A stretch of 64,000 bases of DNA from positions 1,116,001 through 1,180,000 of the forward strand of contig JADIYP010000006.1 in NCBI GenBank assembly GCA_016705235.1, given 5' to 3'. Both the position numbers and the translations under genes were made by a program. The stretch is from Candidatus Leptovillus affinis. Lineage in GTDB: Bacteria > Chloroflexota > Anaerolineae > Promineifilales > Promineifilaceae. Every line of letters starts with the position of its first letter. The first letter of the stretch is position 1. Under the pieces are notes generated by a model. The model ran no database searches. It had not been told where the DNA came from and worked only from the letters and a program-made list of their open reading frames with translations. Shown here in pieces: positions 15,538-25,081 of the stretch.

Positions 15538-17064
15538 TTACCCGACGACGAGTGTGAAGAAGGCATTAGCAGCTTCGCGTGTCCAATCATATGCAGGACC
15601 CGCATAAATTCCCAGGAATATGATAAAGAAAACCGATATCCCCAAACCGATTTGGGCTGCGCGCGAAATAGGAATCGGCACATCTTCGTCATCAGATCGG
15701 TAGAGATACATGTATTTAACAATGGATAAGTAGTAATAAAGCGCTACAAAAGCATTCAAGATACCAAGTAAAGCTAACCACCAATATCCGGCATCAACGG
15801 CCGCTTTAAACACAAAGAACTTGCCAATAAACCCGGCCGTGGGAGGAATGCCGCCCAAAGAGAGCAGGGCAAACAACATCACCAGAGCCAAATAAGGGGA
15901 CCGGCGATTTAAGCCGTAAAGATCACGCAGATCGTTCGACCCGGAGACATTGTGGATCAGAATAATGACGCCAAAAGCGGCCATATTCGTGAACACGTAC
16001 ATCAACAAATAAAACATCGTTGCGGCAGAGCCGTCTGGAGTAAAGGCAACCAATCCAATCAAAGCGTACCCGGCCTGGGCGATGCTGGAATAGGCTAGCA
16101 GGCGTTTGATGTCGTTCTGATAGATGGCTGCAAAATTACCCAGGGTCATGGTGATGACACACATGGAGATCAGCAGCGCCCACCACAATGATTCCTGACC
16201 TGGCGCGCCAAAAGTACCGGCCGTAAACACACGCAAAAACACAGCGAAACCGGCAGCTTTTGAGGCGGTCGAGACGAACGCGGTGAAGCTGGTTGGCGAC
16301 CCATTATAGACATCCGGCGTCCAAAAATGGAACGGCACAGCTGAGATTTTGAAGCCAAAACCAAAGATGATTAATGCGGCTGCCAGTAAGATAACACCAT
16401 TCGCTTCAGGTGGAATCGCACCAGCATTTGATAGAACCGATCCCATTTGGTAAAAATTTGTAGATGGAATTCCAATGCTGCTAAAAAGACCATGCAACAA
16501 ACTCATGCCATAGAGCATGACGCCAGTGGCCATTGCGCCATAGACGAAGTATTTCATCCCGGCTTCTGCCGATTTGTCATCTTCAGTCATAAAACCAGCC
16601 AAAACATAAGAGGAAATACTGGCTGTTTCCAGAGCAATGTAAAGCATGATCAGATCCGCGGACGCGGCCATCAGGCTAAAGCCTATAGTTGCCGTTATGA
16701 GGAGGGCAAAAAACTCGCCGCGTTGTAATCGTTTGACATCAATGGTAATCAGGCTGGTGATCATCAAGGCAGCAAGAAACATCACACGAAAGACCAGCGT
16801 GATCAGATCGTTCCGTATCATGCCGCCCCAAAGAAGGCTATCGACAGATAGTGCTTGTTGTATGTTGGGGACGCCCAAAAATACCCATAAACCCAGGGTT
16901 AGCAGCAAAATTGCAAATGCACCCCAGGCGCTTAGCAACCCCACGTTACGCCGATTTGCTGGCTTAAGGCCCCGGTCGTAGACAAGTACGGCCGCCAACA
17001 AGACTACCAGGCTTATCTCAGGCAATATTGCCAAGATCCAATCGAGGGTGAGAGTTGAACTCAC
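15538..17064 (-). CDS. nuoN: NADH-quinone oxidoreductase subunit N
   Basis: A 508-residue antiporter-like subunit. The helix-7 motif FGFKISAVPFHFWTPDVYNG has the conserved lysine and the NuoN-specific FWTPDVY sequence, and STASKAAGF holds a second lysine. ALETASISSYVLAGF carries the acidic residue. The start is GTG at 17064 with GGGAGG upstream; its first codon directly abuts the preceding stop. It is the distal gene of the complex I membrane-arm operon. Confidence 0.95.
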   Translation of the reverse strand: MSSTLTLDWILAILPEISLVVLLAAVLVYDRGLKPANRRNVGLLSAWGAFAILLLTLGLWVFLGVPNIQQALSVDSLLWGGMIRNDLITLVFRVMFLAALMITSLITIDVKRLQRGEFFALLITATIGFSLMAASADLIMLYIALETASISSYVLAGFMTEDDKSAEAGMKYFVYGAMATGVMLYGMSLLHGLFSSIGIPSTNFYQMGSVLSNAGAIPPEANGVILLAAALIIFGFGFKISAVPFHFWTPDVYNGSPTSFTAFVSTASKAAGFAVFLRVFTAGTFGAPGQESLWWALLISMCVITMTLGNFAAIYQNDIKRLLAYSSIAQAGYALIGLVAFTPDGSAATMFYLLMYVFTNMAAFGVIILIHNVSGSNDLRDLYGLNRRSPYLALVMLFALLSLGGIPPTAGFIGKFFVFKAAVDAGYWWLALLGILNAFVALYYYLSIVKYMYLYRSDDEDVPIPISRAAQIGLGISVFFIIFLGIYAGPAYDWTREAANAFFTLVVG

Positions 17065-18696
17065 TTATGCACCTCCCAGCCAAGACAGCAAATTCGTTGC
17101 AACAATCTGTACGCTGTCTAAAACTGTCATGGTTTGCGTTGCTTCTTGAATACGATGAATGACTGGTGTCATGCCCGATTGAATGATTGGTCCGATGATT
17201 GAAGGCACAACGCCGATAGCGATAAGAATTGTGCAAAACATGACCAGGGTAAACTTGTCAATCGGTAAGATGGGACGCATATCGTGCCATTTTTCGCTGT
17301 CGTAGTCACCAAAAAAGACAGTGTTAACCGCCCGCAAGATGTAAGCTGCGGTGATGATTACACCCAAAATCGCCAGGATAGCCACAATTTGGTAGTAGTT
17401 TGCCGGTATCAAGTTGAGAAATGATGGCGTGGCAGGAAGGCTACTGCCTTGCCAGACCCCCATAAATATCGGGAATTCGGCGATAAACCCGGATAAGCCG
17501 GGCATACCCATGGAAACAAGACCACCAATGATAAAGGGCACAACGAGCCAGGGGAGCGCCTTGCGCATGCCGCTCAGATCGTCCATGCTGCGTGTGTGGG
17601 CACGGTCATAGATCATGCCAACCACAGAGAAGAAAAGCGCTGTCATGACCCCGTGACTAACCATCTGAATGCCGGCGCCCGTAAACCCGACGAGGGTCAT
17701 TGTAGCAAAACCCATTGATACGAGGCCCATGTGACTGACGCTGGAGTAGCCAATCAGGTATTTCATGTCCCGTTGGCGCATGGCAATAAAAGAGCCGTAG
17801 AGGACGTTGATAAGCGTTAGCAGGATGATAAAAGGCATCCAATAGACGGTGCCTTCAGGCAGAATTTGGATACCTACGCGCATGGAGGCGTAGGCGCCGA
17901 GCTTCATCAGAACCCCAGCGTGAATCATGGAAACGGCCGTTGGCGCAGCCACATGACCATCCGGTGACCAGTTATGGAACGGGAACAAACCGGCCAAAAT
18001 GGCGAAGCCTAAAAACAAAGGCATAAACCATACCTGCTGCATAGCAAAGGGGAAGTTAGCCTCTGACCAGACCCGCAGATCAAATGTTTGGGCAACACCG
18101 GCCGCCGGTAAATTAAAGTAGAGGTAAAGGAAAGCGATAAAGGAAATAAAGCTGCCTATTAACAAGTAAAGCGTTAGCTTCATCGCCGCATATTCACGCC
18201 GTTCCTTCCAACCCCAAATCACAATCATTACGTACATCGGCAGAACGGCAAGTTCATAAAAGAAGAACAACAAGAAGCCGTCAACAGCCACAAAAACGCC
18301 GTGCACACCAGCTACCAAAAGCATGAAGAAGGCAAAAAATTCGCGGGGCCTATCTTCAACGCTCCAGGAAATCAGGACACCGCCCAAACCAACAATAGAT
18401 GTCAACAGAACCAGGGTGGCGCTCAGACCATCAACACCAACAATATAGCCAATGTTTACAGCCGGAATCCACTTGTATTCCTCAACAAACATAAGCGTGT
18501 CCGCCCAACGAGCCTGCGCATCAGGAAGGTTCTGGTTGTAAGCGACATATACGTAGATAGACAGTACCAGCCCCAAAATCATGGCGGCAAGCGCCAACAT
18601 ACGGGAATTTTCTCCTCGCTCTTTGGGCATCATAAGAATGATGATTGCTGCTGCTATCGGCGATAGGGCAATGACTGATAAAAATGGAAAATCCAT
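17065..18696 (-). CDS. nuoM: NADH-quinone oxidoreductase subunit M, second copy
   Basis: A 543-residue antiporter-like subunit, clearly NuoM-type: FFYELAVLPMYVMIVIWG with glutamate E148, SMIHAGVLMKLGAYASMR, and YDRAHTRSMDDLSGM. The helix-7 stretch reads FAILAGLFPFHNWSPDGH, so the lysine of the usual FAxKxPxxPxHxW motif is leucine (L234). That lysine is essential for pumping in E. coli NuoM. The copy lies 90 bases downstream of a canonical nuoM, so the operon codes for two NuoM proteins and four antiporter-like subunits in all. Whether this copy pumps ions is open. Confidence 0.93.
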   Translation of the reverse strand: MDFPFLSVIALSPIAAAIIILMMPKERGENSRMLALAAMILGLVLSIYVYVAYNQNLPDAQARWADTLMFVEEYKWIPAVNIGYIVGVDGLSATLVLLTSIVGLGGVLISWSVEDRPREFFAFFMLLVAGVHGVFVAVDGFLLFFFYELAVLPMYVMIVIWGWKERREYAAMKLTLYLLIGSFISFIAFLYLYFNLPAAGVAQTFDLRVWSEANFPFAMQQVWFMPLFLGFAILAGLFPFHNWSPDGHVAAPTAVSMIHAGVLMKLGAYASMRVGIQILPEGTVYWMPFIILLTLINVLYGSFIAMRQRDMKYLIGYSSVSHMGLVSMGFATMTLVGFTGAGIQMVSHGVMTALFFSVVGMIYDRAHTRSMDDLSGMRKALPWLVVPFIIGGLVSMGMPGLSGFIAEFPIFMGVWQGSSLPATPSFLNLIPANYYQIVAILAILGVIITAAYILRAVNTVFFGDYDSEKWHDMRPILPIDKFTLVMFCTILIAIGVVPSIIGPIIQSGMTPVIHRIQEATQTMTVLDSVQIVATNLLSWLGGA

Positions 18697-18786
18697 AAAC
18701 CCTCTTCCAGCCTATAAAACTTACTAAATAGAAGGTTGAAGCATCAAGACTTGAAGCTGCGCTTTAGCTTAAACCTTTCGTTTCTC

Positions 18787-20337
18787 TTAATTAAAAATTT
18801 TGGTGACTGTATCGTTGATAAAAACCAACAGCCACTGCGGCCAAATTCCCAGAGACAGCATCAGAGCCATTAAGGGCCAGATGACCGCATGTTCACGGAA
18901 TGTCATGTCTTTTAAACCGCGCCATTGATCTTTTATGGGGCCGTGCAATGTTTCGCCGATACCTTTCAGGATGTACGCGCCGGTCATGAATAGACCCAAC
19001 ATGGACAATGCGACTTGCACGGTAAAAACATTCCAACTTCCACGAACGATCATAAACTCGCCTACAAAACCGTTCAGACCAGGCAAGCCCAACGAAGCCA
19101 TACTGGTGAAGATGAGAATCGCTCCGAAGACGGGCATGATGGACCAAATTCCACCAAATTCTTTGAGATCTCGCGTGTGGGCGCGCTCGTAAATCACGCC
19201 AACCATAAAGAACATGCCGGCCGCCGACAAACCGTGGTTGAACATTTGCAAGACTGCGCCGCTGGTCGCCATGATGGCATCTGTGGCCATTGCCGGGTCG
19301 GTAAATGCCTGGGCACGGCCGTAAGCATACGCATACACCGCAATGCCCAACACCACAAACCCCATGTGGTTAACAGACGAATAAGCTACCAACCGCTTAA
19401 AGTCCCACTGGCCAAAGGCCGCATAACCGCCCATCACAATACTCAGCATACCAAACGTGGCTAAAATGCCGGCCGTCATATTGGCTTGAGCCGGAAAAAA
19501 CGGCACAACCAGGCGCAAAAACCCATAAGCGCCTAGTTTCAACAGCACACCGGCCAAAATCATCGAACCGGCCGTGGGCGCTTGCGTGTGGGCATCCGGC
19601 AGCCAGGTGTGGAAGGGGAAAATCGGCACTTTGATGGCGAACGCTATCACAAACGCCCAATATGCCACGGCTTTAACTGCATCAACCGGCAAATTGACAT
19701 TGGGCAGCACACCGCCAGCTTGCAGATTAACCCATTTGTCCATCAAAACAGGAATGTCAAAGGTACCCATCGAAAGACCAATAATCTGAATCGAGAGTAG
19801 TAAGCCTAAGCTGCCCGCCATGGTGTAAACAAAAAACTTAAATGATGCGTAATCGCGATCCTTCCCACCCCAAATCTTGATGAGGAAATACATGGGCACC
19901 AGCCCAAATTCCCAAAAAACAAAGAACAGGAGCAAATCCATGGCCGAAAACAATCCCAGCATAGCCGATTCCATGACCAGGAAAAGAAACATAAACATGC
20001 GCGGATTATCTTCGATTTGGAAAGATGCCAAAATGGAGAGCGGCGTCAAAATTGCGGTTAACAAGAACATGGCCAGGCTGATGCCGTCAATGCCGACATG
20101 GAAACCAGCGCCGATGGTTGGGAACCAGCTGGCGGCGGTTTCAAATTGAATTCCGGCATCCACGCGGTCATAGCTAAACCACATCATCAACACCATTGCC
20201 AGAGGTATGAGGCTAAGAATAAGCGCCAGCCAACGAATGGTTCGCTTCGCATCGCTGGGCAGCAGGAAAATAACGGCCGCTGCCAGCAATGGGAAGAAAA
20301 TCGTCAGAGTCAGGAGATTATTTTGCATAAAGTCCAT
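18787..20337 (-). CDS. nuoM: NADH-quinone oxidoreductase subunit M, first copy
   Basis: A 516-residue canonical NuoM. FFVFWEFGLVPMYFLIKIWG carries E143, FAIKVPIFPFHTWLPDAH carries the helix-7 lysine K236, and AGVLLKLGAYGFLRL and YERAHTRDLKEFGG complete the family pattern. AGGAG precedes the ATG. It belongs to the proton-pumping membrane arm, between nuoL and the second nuoM. Confidence 0.96.
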   Translation of the reverse strand: MDFMQNNLLTLTIFFPLLAAAVIFLLPSDAKRTIRWLALILSLIPLAMVLMMWFSYDRVDAGIQFETAASWFPTIGAGFHVGIDGISLAMFLLTAILTPLSILASFQIEDNPRMFMFLFLVMESAMLGLFSAMDLLLFFVFWEFGLVPMYFLIKIWGGKDRDYASFKFFVYTMAGSLGLLLSIQIIGLSMGTFDIPVLMDKWVNLQAGGVLPNVNLPVDAVKAVAYWAFVIAFAIKVPIFPFHTWLPDAHTQAPTAGSMILAGVLLKLGAYGFLRLVVPFFPAQANMTAGILATFGMLSIVMGGYAAFGQWDFKRLVAYSSVNHMGFVVLGIAVYAYAYGRAQAFTDPAMATDAIMATSGAVLQMFNHGLSAAGMFFMVGVIYERAHTRDLKEFGGIWSIMPVFGAILIFTSMASLGLPGLNGFVGEFMIVRGSWNVFTVQVALSMLGLFMTGAYILKGIGETLHGPIKDQWRGLKDMTFREHAVIWPLMALMLSLGIWPQWLLVFINDTVTKIFN

Positions 20338-20353
20338 CGGGTCTCCTACTTAC

Positions 20354-22642
20354 TTAATTCACGAATAGAGCTATCTGAGAAAACCACTCAGTAACAGGGC
20401 CGTAATAATTGACAGCGAGGATAACGGCCGTCAACACCGCAATAATCAACACAGACACCAGAACATATTCCTGGATTTTGCCTGTCTGAAGTTGGCGAGA
20501 TATTTTGGTCATCGCCAGGAACTGGTCTTTAACCCAATCCACAGACCGGCCAAATATAAACTCTTCCGCCTGCTTCATGTATCGACCAAAGCCATAGAAG
20601 GCCAGGGCTACGAAGTGCAAGATGCCATCAATCAAGCCTTTATCCACAACCTCGTAGACAATTTTTTCAGAGAAATAAACGGTTGGGCGAATAAACACAA
20701 CCTGGTACAACTCGTCCCAATACCACTTGTGGTTTAAGAATACGTGTATGGGACCAAGCGGCCGTACCAATGGGTCTTGTTGATTTTGGGCGAGAGGTTT
20801 ACGGCCGTACACCCACCACCCCACAAACAAACCACCCAACGCCACCACCAACGAGGTGATGAGCGGCACCCAGGAGAACGGCAACGTCTCTATCGCGGCA
20901 TCCACCAGGTGCAAATGTTCCAACTCAGCCATCGTTTCATAAATCGTCGCCCCCACAAAATGGTGGAAGAAGTTGTTATTGACGATGGGTCCTAAAACCG
21001 GGAAAGATTCGGGAATGCCAAACCAACCGGCTCCCACAGCAAAAATTGACAGCAAAACCAGAGGAACCGTCATAAACCGGTTGCTTTCATGCGCATTTTC
21101 CGCTAAGGGCGTGCGCGGCTTCCCCAGAAAAGTCAAGCTAATCTGCCGCATGGTGTAAAATGCGGTCAGGAAAGCAGCCAGCCCCAACATCACCAGCACA
21201 AAAATACCCAACGGGTCGCCCTTTTCAAACAAATGCCAGGCTTCGGCAAATATTTCATCCTTAGACCAAAAACCAGCGGTAATCAGGGGCAATCCGGACA
21301 AAGCCATGCCGCCAATCAAGAAGGTCCAAAAGGTTACGGGCATTTTGTGCCGCAAACCGCCCATAAAACGCATATCTTGCGGGTCTGTGTGGTGATCGTG
21401 AACCTCGTGCGCCCCATGTTCCATGCCATGAATAACCGAGCCAGAGGCCAGGAACAACAACGCCTTAAAGAAACCATGCGTAATCAAGTGGAACGCCGCA
21501 GCCACATAACCGCCTGCCCCCAATGCCGCTACCATAAAACCAAGCTGCGAAATGGTCGAATAAGCCAGCACACCTTTAACGTCATATTGGGCAACGGCTA
21601 TGGTAGCCGCCATCAAAGCAGTGAAAGCACCAATGCCGGCGATGATCCAGCTCACGGCATTACTACCTTCCGGACCAGACCCAACGGCAATCAGCGGATA
21701 AATACGAACGATCATGTAAACGCCGGCCGAAACCATCGCGGCGGCATGGATGACTGCGCTAACCGGTGTAGGGCCTTCCATCGCGTCGGGCAGCCAAACG
21801 TGTAACGGCCACTGCGCCGATTTGCCCACCGTGCCGGTGAACAGGAGCAAAGCCATCACACCCAACCCAACGCCGCCAACTTTCACGACAGCTTCTTCCA
21901 GGCTGTGGGCCGAAAAAGCCTCGGCAAAATTGAGCGTGCCAAACACGCGATAAAACCAGACAATACCCAGCAGCATGACCACATCGGCCACGCGGGTCGT
22001 GAGGAATGCTTTGACGGCCGCCGCACGGGGCGAAATGTGCGGGATGTTTTCCGATTCCAGGTGGTAATCGCGGGCGTGCCAGAAGCCAATAAGCGAATAG
22101 GAGCAGAAGCCCATGATTTCCCAGCCAACAAACAGCAGCAGTAAGTTATCGGCGACAACCAGGAGGAGCATTGCGCCGGCAAACAAGCTCATGTAAGCAA
22201 AAAATCGGGAGAGGAGGGGTTCTTCCTGCAGGTGATTAGGCACGCCCAGGACTTTGCCCAGCGGCGCGCCCCAATTGTGGTACCCCACGCTGTACACAAA
22301 AATCATGGTAACGGCAAAGGTGACCATGATGAGCATAACGGCCGTTAACGGATCAACCGCTACCCCCATCTTCAACCATGTGCCCTGAAAATAATCGCCA
22401 ACCGGCAGCCAATCAATGGCGCTGGCTACCACCGTTGGGTGCGTCTCCAAATGATGCAAATCCGTTGTGGCGACATTGAGCGCCACCGTCCAGCCCAAAA
22501 TCAGCGCCGAAAACACACCTAACCAGGCCAGCATCCAGCTCAGGGTTCGGCTGCGATTGGTGAACAAGACGATCACGAAAAATGCTAACAAGGGACCGGC
22601 CGGAATGAGCCAGGTTAATAATGCAAGGGTTTCTTCACTCAT
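20354..22642 (-). CDS. nuoL: NADH-quinone oxidoreductase subunit L, extended
   Basis: A 762-residue NuoL, about 150 residues longer than the E. coli protein. The core has GKSAQWPLHVWLPDAMEGP with the helix-7 lysine and SAVIHAAAMVSAGVYMIVR. The extra length lies mostly in the C-terminal third, in hydrophilic loops and the region that in complex I forms the long lateral helix running along the arm. A longer lateral helix is what complexes with an additional NuoM would need. Histidine-rich loop EHGAHEVHDHH is also present. The start ATG has only a weak ribosome-binding site. Confidence 0.95.
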   Translation of the reverse strand: MSEETLALLTWLIPAGPLLAFFVIVLFTNRSRTLSWMLAWLGVFSALILGWTVALNVATTDLHHLETHPTVVASAIDWLPVGDYFQGTWLKMGVAVDPLTAVMLIMVTFAVTMIFVYSVGYHNWGAPLGKVLGVPNHLQEEPLLSRFFAYMSLFAGAMLLLVVADNLLLLFVGWEIMGFCSYSLIGFWHARDYHLESENIPHISPRAAAVKAFLTTRVADVVMLLGIVWFYRVFGTLNFAEAFSAHSLEEAVVKVGGVGLGVMALLLFTGTVGKSAQWPLHVWLPDAMEGPTPVSAVIHAAAMVSAGVYMIVRIYPLIAVGSGPEGSNAVSWIIAGIGAFTALMAATIAVAQYDVKGVLAYSTISQLGFMVAALGAGGYVAAAFHLITHGFFKALLFLASGSVIHGMEHGAHEVHDHHTDPQDMRFMGGLRHKMPVTFWTFLIGGMALSGLPLITAGFWSKDEIFAEAWHLFEKGDPLGIFVLVMLGLAAFLTAFYTMRQISLTFLGKPRTPLAENAHESNRFMTVPLVLLSIFAVGAGWFGIPESFPVLGPIVNNNFFHHFVGATIYETMAELEHLHLVDAAIETLPFSWVPLITSLVVALGGLFVGWWVYGRKPLAQNQQDPLVRPLGPIHVFLNHKWYWDELYQVVFIRPTVYFSEKIVYEVVDKGLIDGILHFVALAFYGFGRYMKQAEEFIFGRSVDWVKDQFLAMTKISRQLQTGKIQEYVLVSVLIIAVLTAVILAVNYYGPVTEWFSQIALFVN

Positions 22643-22707
22643 AAGGTCTTACTCAAATAGTCAGATCCAAAACTGCCGCCGACCAACAACGGCCGTAGCT
22701 CAGGAGC

Positions 22708-23016
22708 TTAGTTTTTCAACATATCCAACTCTTCGGCGATGACAGAATCCCGACGACGGTAGATAGAAATAATCAAAGCCAGACCAACGGCCGCTTCCGC
22801 AGCGGCTACGGTTAGCACAAAAACTGCCCACGTCAGCCCTACAGCGCCATCTGGCGCCGTATATCGCCAAAAAGCGACTAGATTGATGTTCACGGCGTTC
22901 AACATCAATTCAACAGCCATCAAAATAGCCACAGCGTTACGCCGGGCCATCACGCCATACAGGCCAATAGAAAACAAAAGTGCTGAAACAATTAGATACC
23001 AAGATAAGGGAATCAT
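22708..23016 (-). CDS. nuoK: NADH-quinone oxidoreductase subunit K
   Basis: A 102-residue, three-helix protein. AILMAVELMLNAVNINLVAF contains the two-glutamate pattern region of NuoK (one glutamate in helix 2), and AAAEAAVGLALII holds the second. Length and topology are standard. Its ATG overlaps the nuoJ stop by four bases (ATGA). Confidence 0.95.
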   Translation of the reverse strand: MIPLSWYLIVSALLFSIGLYGVMARRNAVAILMAVELMLNAVNINLVAFWRYTAPDGAVGLTWAVFVLTVAAAEAAVGLALIISIYRRRDSVIAEELDMLKN

Positions 23017-23570
23017 GCCTTATCCTCCGCTTTGGGCCAGGCTACGATAATCGCGCCGACTAAGGCCGCCAACAACAATACAGATGCGATTTCAAAAGGA
23101 AGCACATACGCCGCCGAGCTAACAAAGGAACGTCCCATTACCACCACGGAGCCTTGAAGAATTTCATCGGCGACAATTGGCTTAGAGGCCAGCGGGGTCA
23201 CCGCATCGGGAATCAGCGGCCAAAATTCACGGAACACATAAAACACCCAGAATATGAGGCCAAAACTGATAACGGCCGTTACCAACGCAAATCCTGACTG
23301 AGCATTGTAAGCTGGTTCGGTGGTCTGCATCAGACGCCGGGTCATCATAATGGCAAAAATCACCAGAATGGAGATCGCGCCGATGTAGACCAACAACTGC
23401 GCCGCTGCCAAAAAACCGGCGTCCAGCGTCACATACAACCCGGCGACGCCCAAAAATGTGGCCATCAAGGCCAAAGCCGCATGAAACAAATTGCGCTTGG
23501 TCACCACGATTACGGCCGTGGACAACGTAAACGCACTGATCAGTAGAAAAACTATTTGCTCAACCGTCAT
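23013..23570 (-). CDS. nuoJ: NADH-quinone oxidoreductase subunit J
   Basis: A 185-residue membrane protein with five predicted helices. LFHAALALMATFLGVAGLYV and AAQLLVYIGAISILVIFAIM match NuoJ, including the helix-3 region that forms a pi-bulge in complex I. It is coupled to nuoK by overlap and follows nuoH by 49 bases, so nuoI, which usually lies between H and J, is missing. Confidence 0.95.
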   Translation of the reverse strand: MTVEQIVFLLISAFTLSTAVIVVTKRNLFHAALALMATFLGVAGLYVTLDAGFLAAAQLLVYIGAISILVIFAIMMTRRLMQTTEPAYNAQSGFALVTAVISFGLIFWVFYVFREFWPLIPDAVTPLASKPIVADEILQGSVVVMGRSFVSSAAYVLPFEIASVLLLAALVGAIIVAWPKAEDKA

Positions 23571-23619
23571 CTGTTGAACTTCTCCATAACTAGGTATGAT
23601 TCTTGCATTCGGTCAGCTA

Positions 23620-24900
23620 TCAATGGGCCGCCACAGGTTCGTGCGCCGGTTCATGATGACCATGATCGTCATGACCGCTCGCAGTTTCCGCAGCGCCATC
23701 ATCACTGGCCAATTTGCGCTGCCGCCGGGCATAAGAACGCAAAATTTCGATGGTGATCATGGCTAAAATGATGTTGGCCAGCAGATGCGCGCCGGCGCGG
23801 GCAAAGTCGTTAAACGTATCGGGCAATAATTTATCGAGAACGGCCGTCATCATCACCAACGCCAACGATACCGGAACCAAAAACTTCCAGTTAAAATTCA
23901 AAATTTGGTCCACACGCACACGCGGCAGCGTCCCGCGAATCCAGATGTAAACAAAATAAACCGCAAACATCTTTACAAAAAAGATGATCAGGCCCAATAA
24001 ATTCCCAATCACCCAACCATCGCCAATGACCAGCGTCTCCAGGCCAAACAAACGATACCCGCCCAGAAAAACCGTGGCAAAAAAGCCAGACATAAACAGC
24101 GTGCTAACAAATTCGGCCAGGAAAAACATGCCAAACTTCATGCCGCCATATTCCACATGAAAACCGGCCACAATTTCCGATTCCGCCTCTAACAAGTCAA
24201 ACGGCGTGCGCCCCGTCTCTGCCAACGAGGAAATGAAGAATATCAACGCCGCCAGGGGAGCCACAATCAAATAAGGAACCGTCTGCGCATTCACAATATC
24301 TACCGTAGACATGGAACGCGCCAACAAAATCGGCACCAACAGCGCCAGAATCATCGGCACTTCGTAACTAACAAGCTGCGCCACAGATCGAAACGCGCCT
24401 AACAACGCATACTTGTTGTTCGATCCCCAACCGGCCAATAACAAAGCCACCACAGACACAGAACTGATCGCCAGGAAATAGAATATACCAATGTTTAGAT
24501 CAACGCCGATGATATTGGGCGCGAAGGGCATAACCGCCCACACCATCAAGGCGGCCATAACCGTCAGGAAGGGAGCCAACAAATAAGCCACCTTATCGGC
24601 GCCAGTTGGCGTGATGTCTTCCTTGATCAACAGCTTGATCACGTCGGCTACTGTTTGCAGCAGGCCATAACGACCACCCACCCGGTTTGGGCCGATTCGA
24701 CGCTGAATACGGGCAATTACCTTCCGTTCCAACCAGATGAGGAAAATGACAATGAGCAGGCAAAACGTCGACAGAATCACGACGCCCAACACATTCATCA
24801 AAAAATCAACCCACGGCTGGTTGCCCCAGAGTTCTCGCAAATAGTCTGAAATTGTCAGGCTCACCAGACTTTTTAAAAACTCAAGAAAATCAAAGCTCAT
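23620..24900 (-). CDS. nuoH: NADH-quinone oxidoreductase subunit H
   Basis: A 426-residue protein from ATG 24900, which has GGGAG at good spacing; an ATG-like codon three residues earlier is less favoured. Family loops are intact: ERKVIARIQRRIGPNRVG after helix 1 and ETGRTPFDLLEAESEIVAGF. It forms part of the quinone chamber and joins peripheral and membrane arms. An unusual C-terminal tail of about 35 residues is hydrophilic and rich in histidine and acidic residues. It is the first gene of the membrane-arm operon. A TTGACA hexamer occurs about 70 bases upstream, but I could not pair it with a good -10. Confidence 0.95.
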   Translation of the reverse strand: MSFDFLEFLKSLVSLTISDYLRELWGNQPWVDFLMNVLGVVILSTFCLLIVIFLIWLERKVIARIQRRIGPNRVGGRYGLLQTVADVIKLLIKEDITPTGADKVAYLLAPFLTVMAALMVWAVMPFAPNIIGVDLNIGIFYFLAISSVSVVALLLAGWGSNNKYALLGAFRSVAQLVSYEVPMILALLVPILLARSMSTVDIVNAQTVPYLIVAPLAALIFFISSLAETGRTPFDLLEAESEIVAGFHVEYGGMKFGMFFLAEFVSTLFMSGFFATVFLGGYRLFGLETLVIGDGWVIGNLLGLIIFFVKMFAVYFVYIWIRGTLPRVRVDQILNFNWKFLVPVSLALVMMTAVLDKLLPDTFNDFARAGAHLLANIILAMITIEILRSYARRQRKLASDDGAAETASGHDDHGHHEPAHEPVAAH

Positions 24901-25025
24901 ACGGTACACTCCCTGCTCAACCTCTAGCAGAATCGATCCTAAAGGCTGATTGGCAGATGGTTTATTAGTGTCAAATTTATCACGAACAAGGGCGAAAGTC
25001 GCCTGATTATTTAGGGGGAATACAC

Positions 25026-25060
25026 AAAAAAGATAGAGTTTAGGGTAACTCTATCTTTTT
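25026..25060 (-). terminator. Terminator directly after nuoA
   Basis: AAAAAGATAGAGTT (ending 25040) and AACTCTATCTTTTT (25047-25060) form a 14-bp perfect stem with a six-base loop, 21 bases beyond the nuoA stop, with a T-run on the minus strand. It separates nuoA from the nuoH operon. Confidence 0.92.
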
Positions 25061-25081
25061 CAAAACCGCAATCAGTTGCGC

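Noticed and set aside
24910..25020. TTGACA promoter before nuoH
   Set aside because: The -35 hexamer is perfect but no acceptable -10 occurs at 16-18 bases, so no promoter was called.
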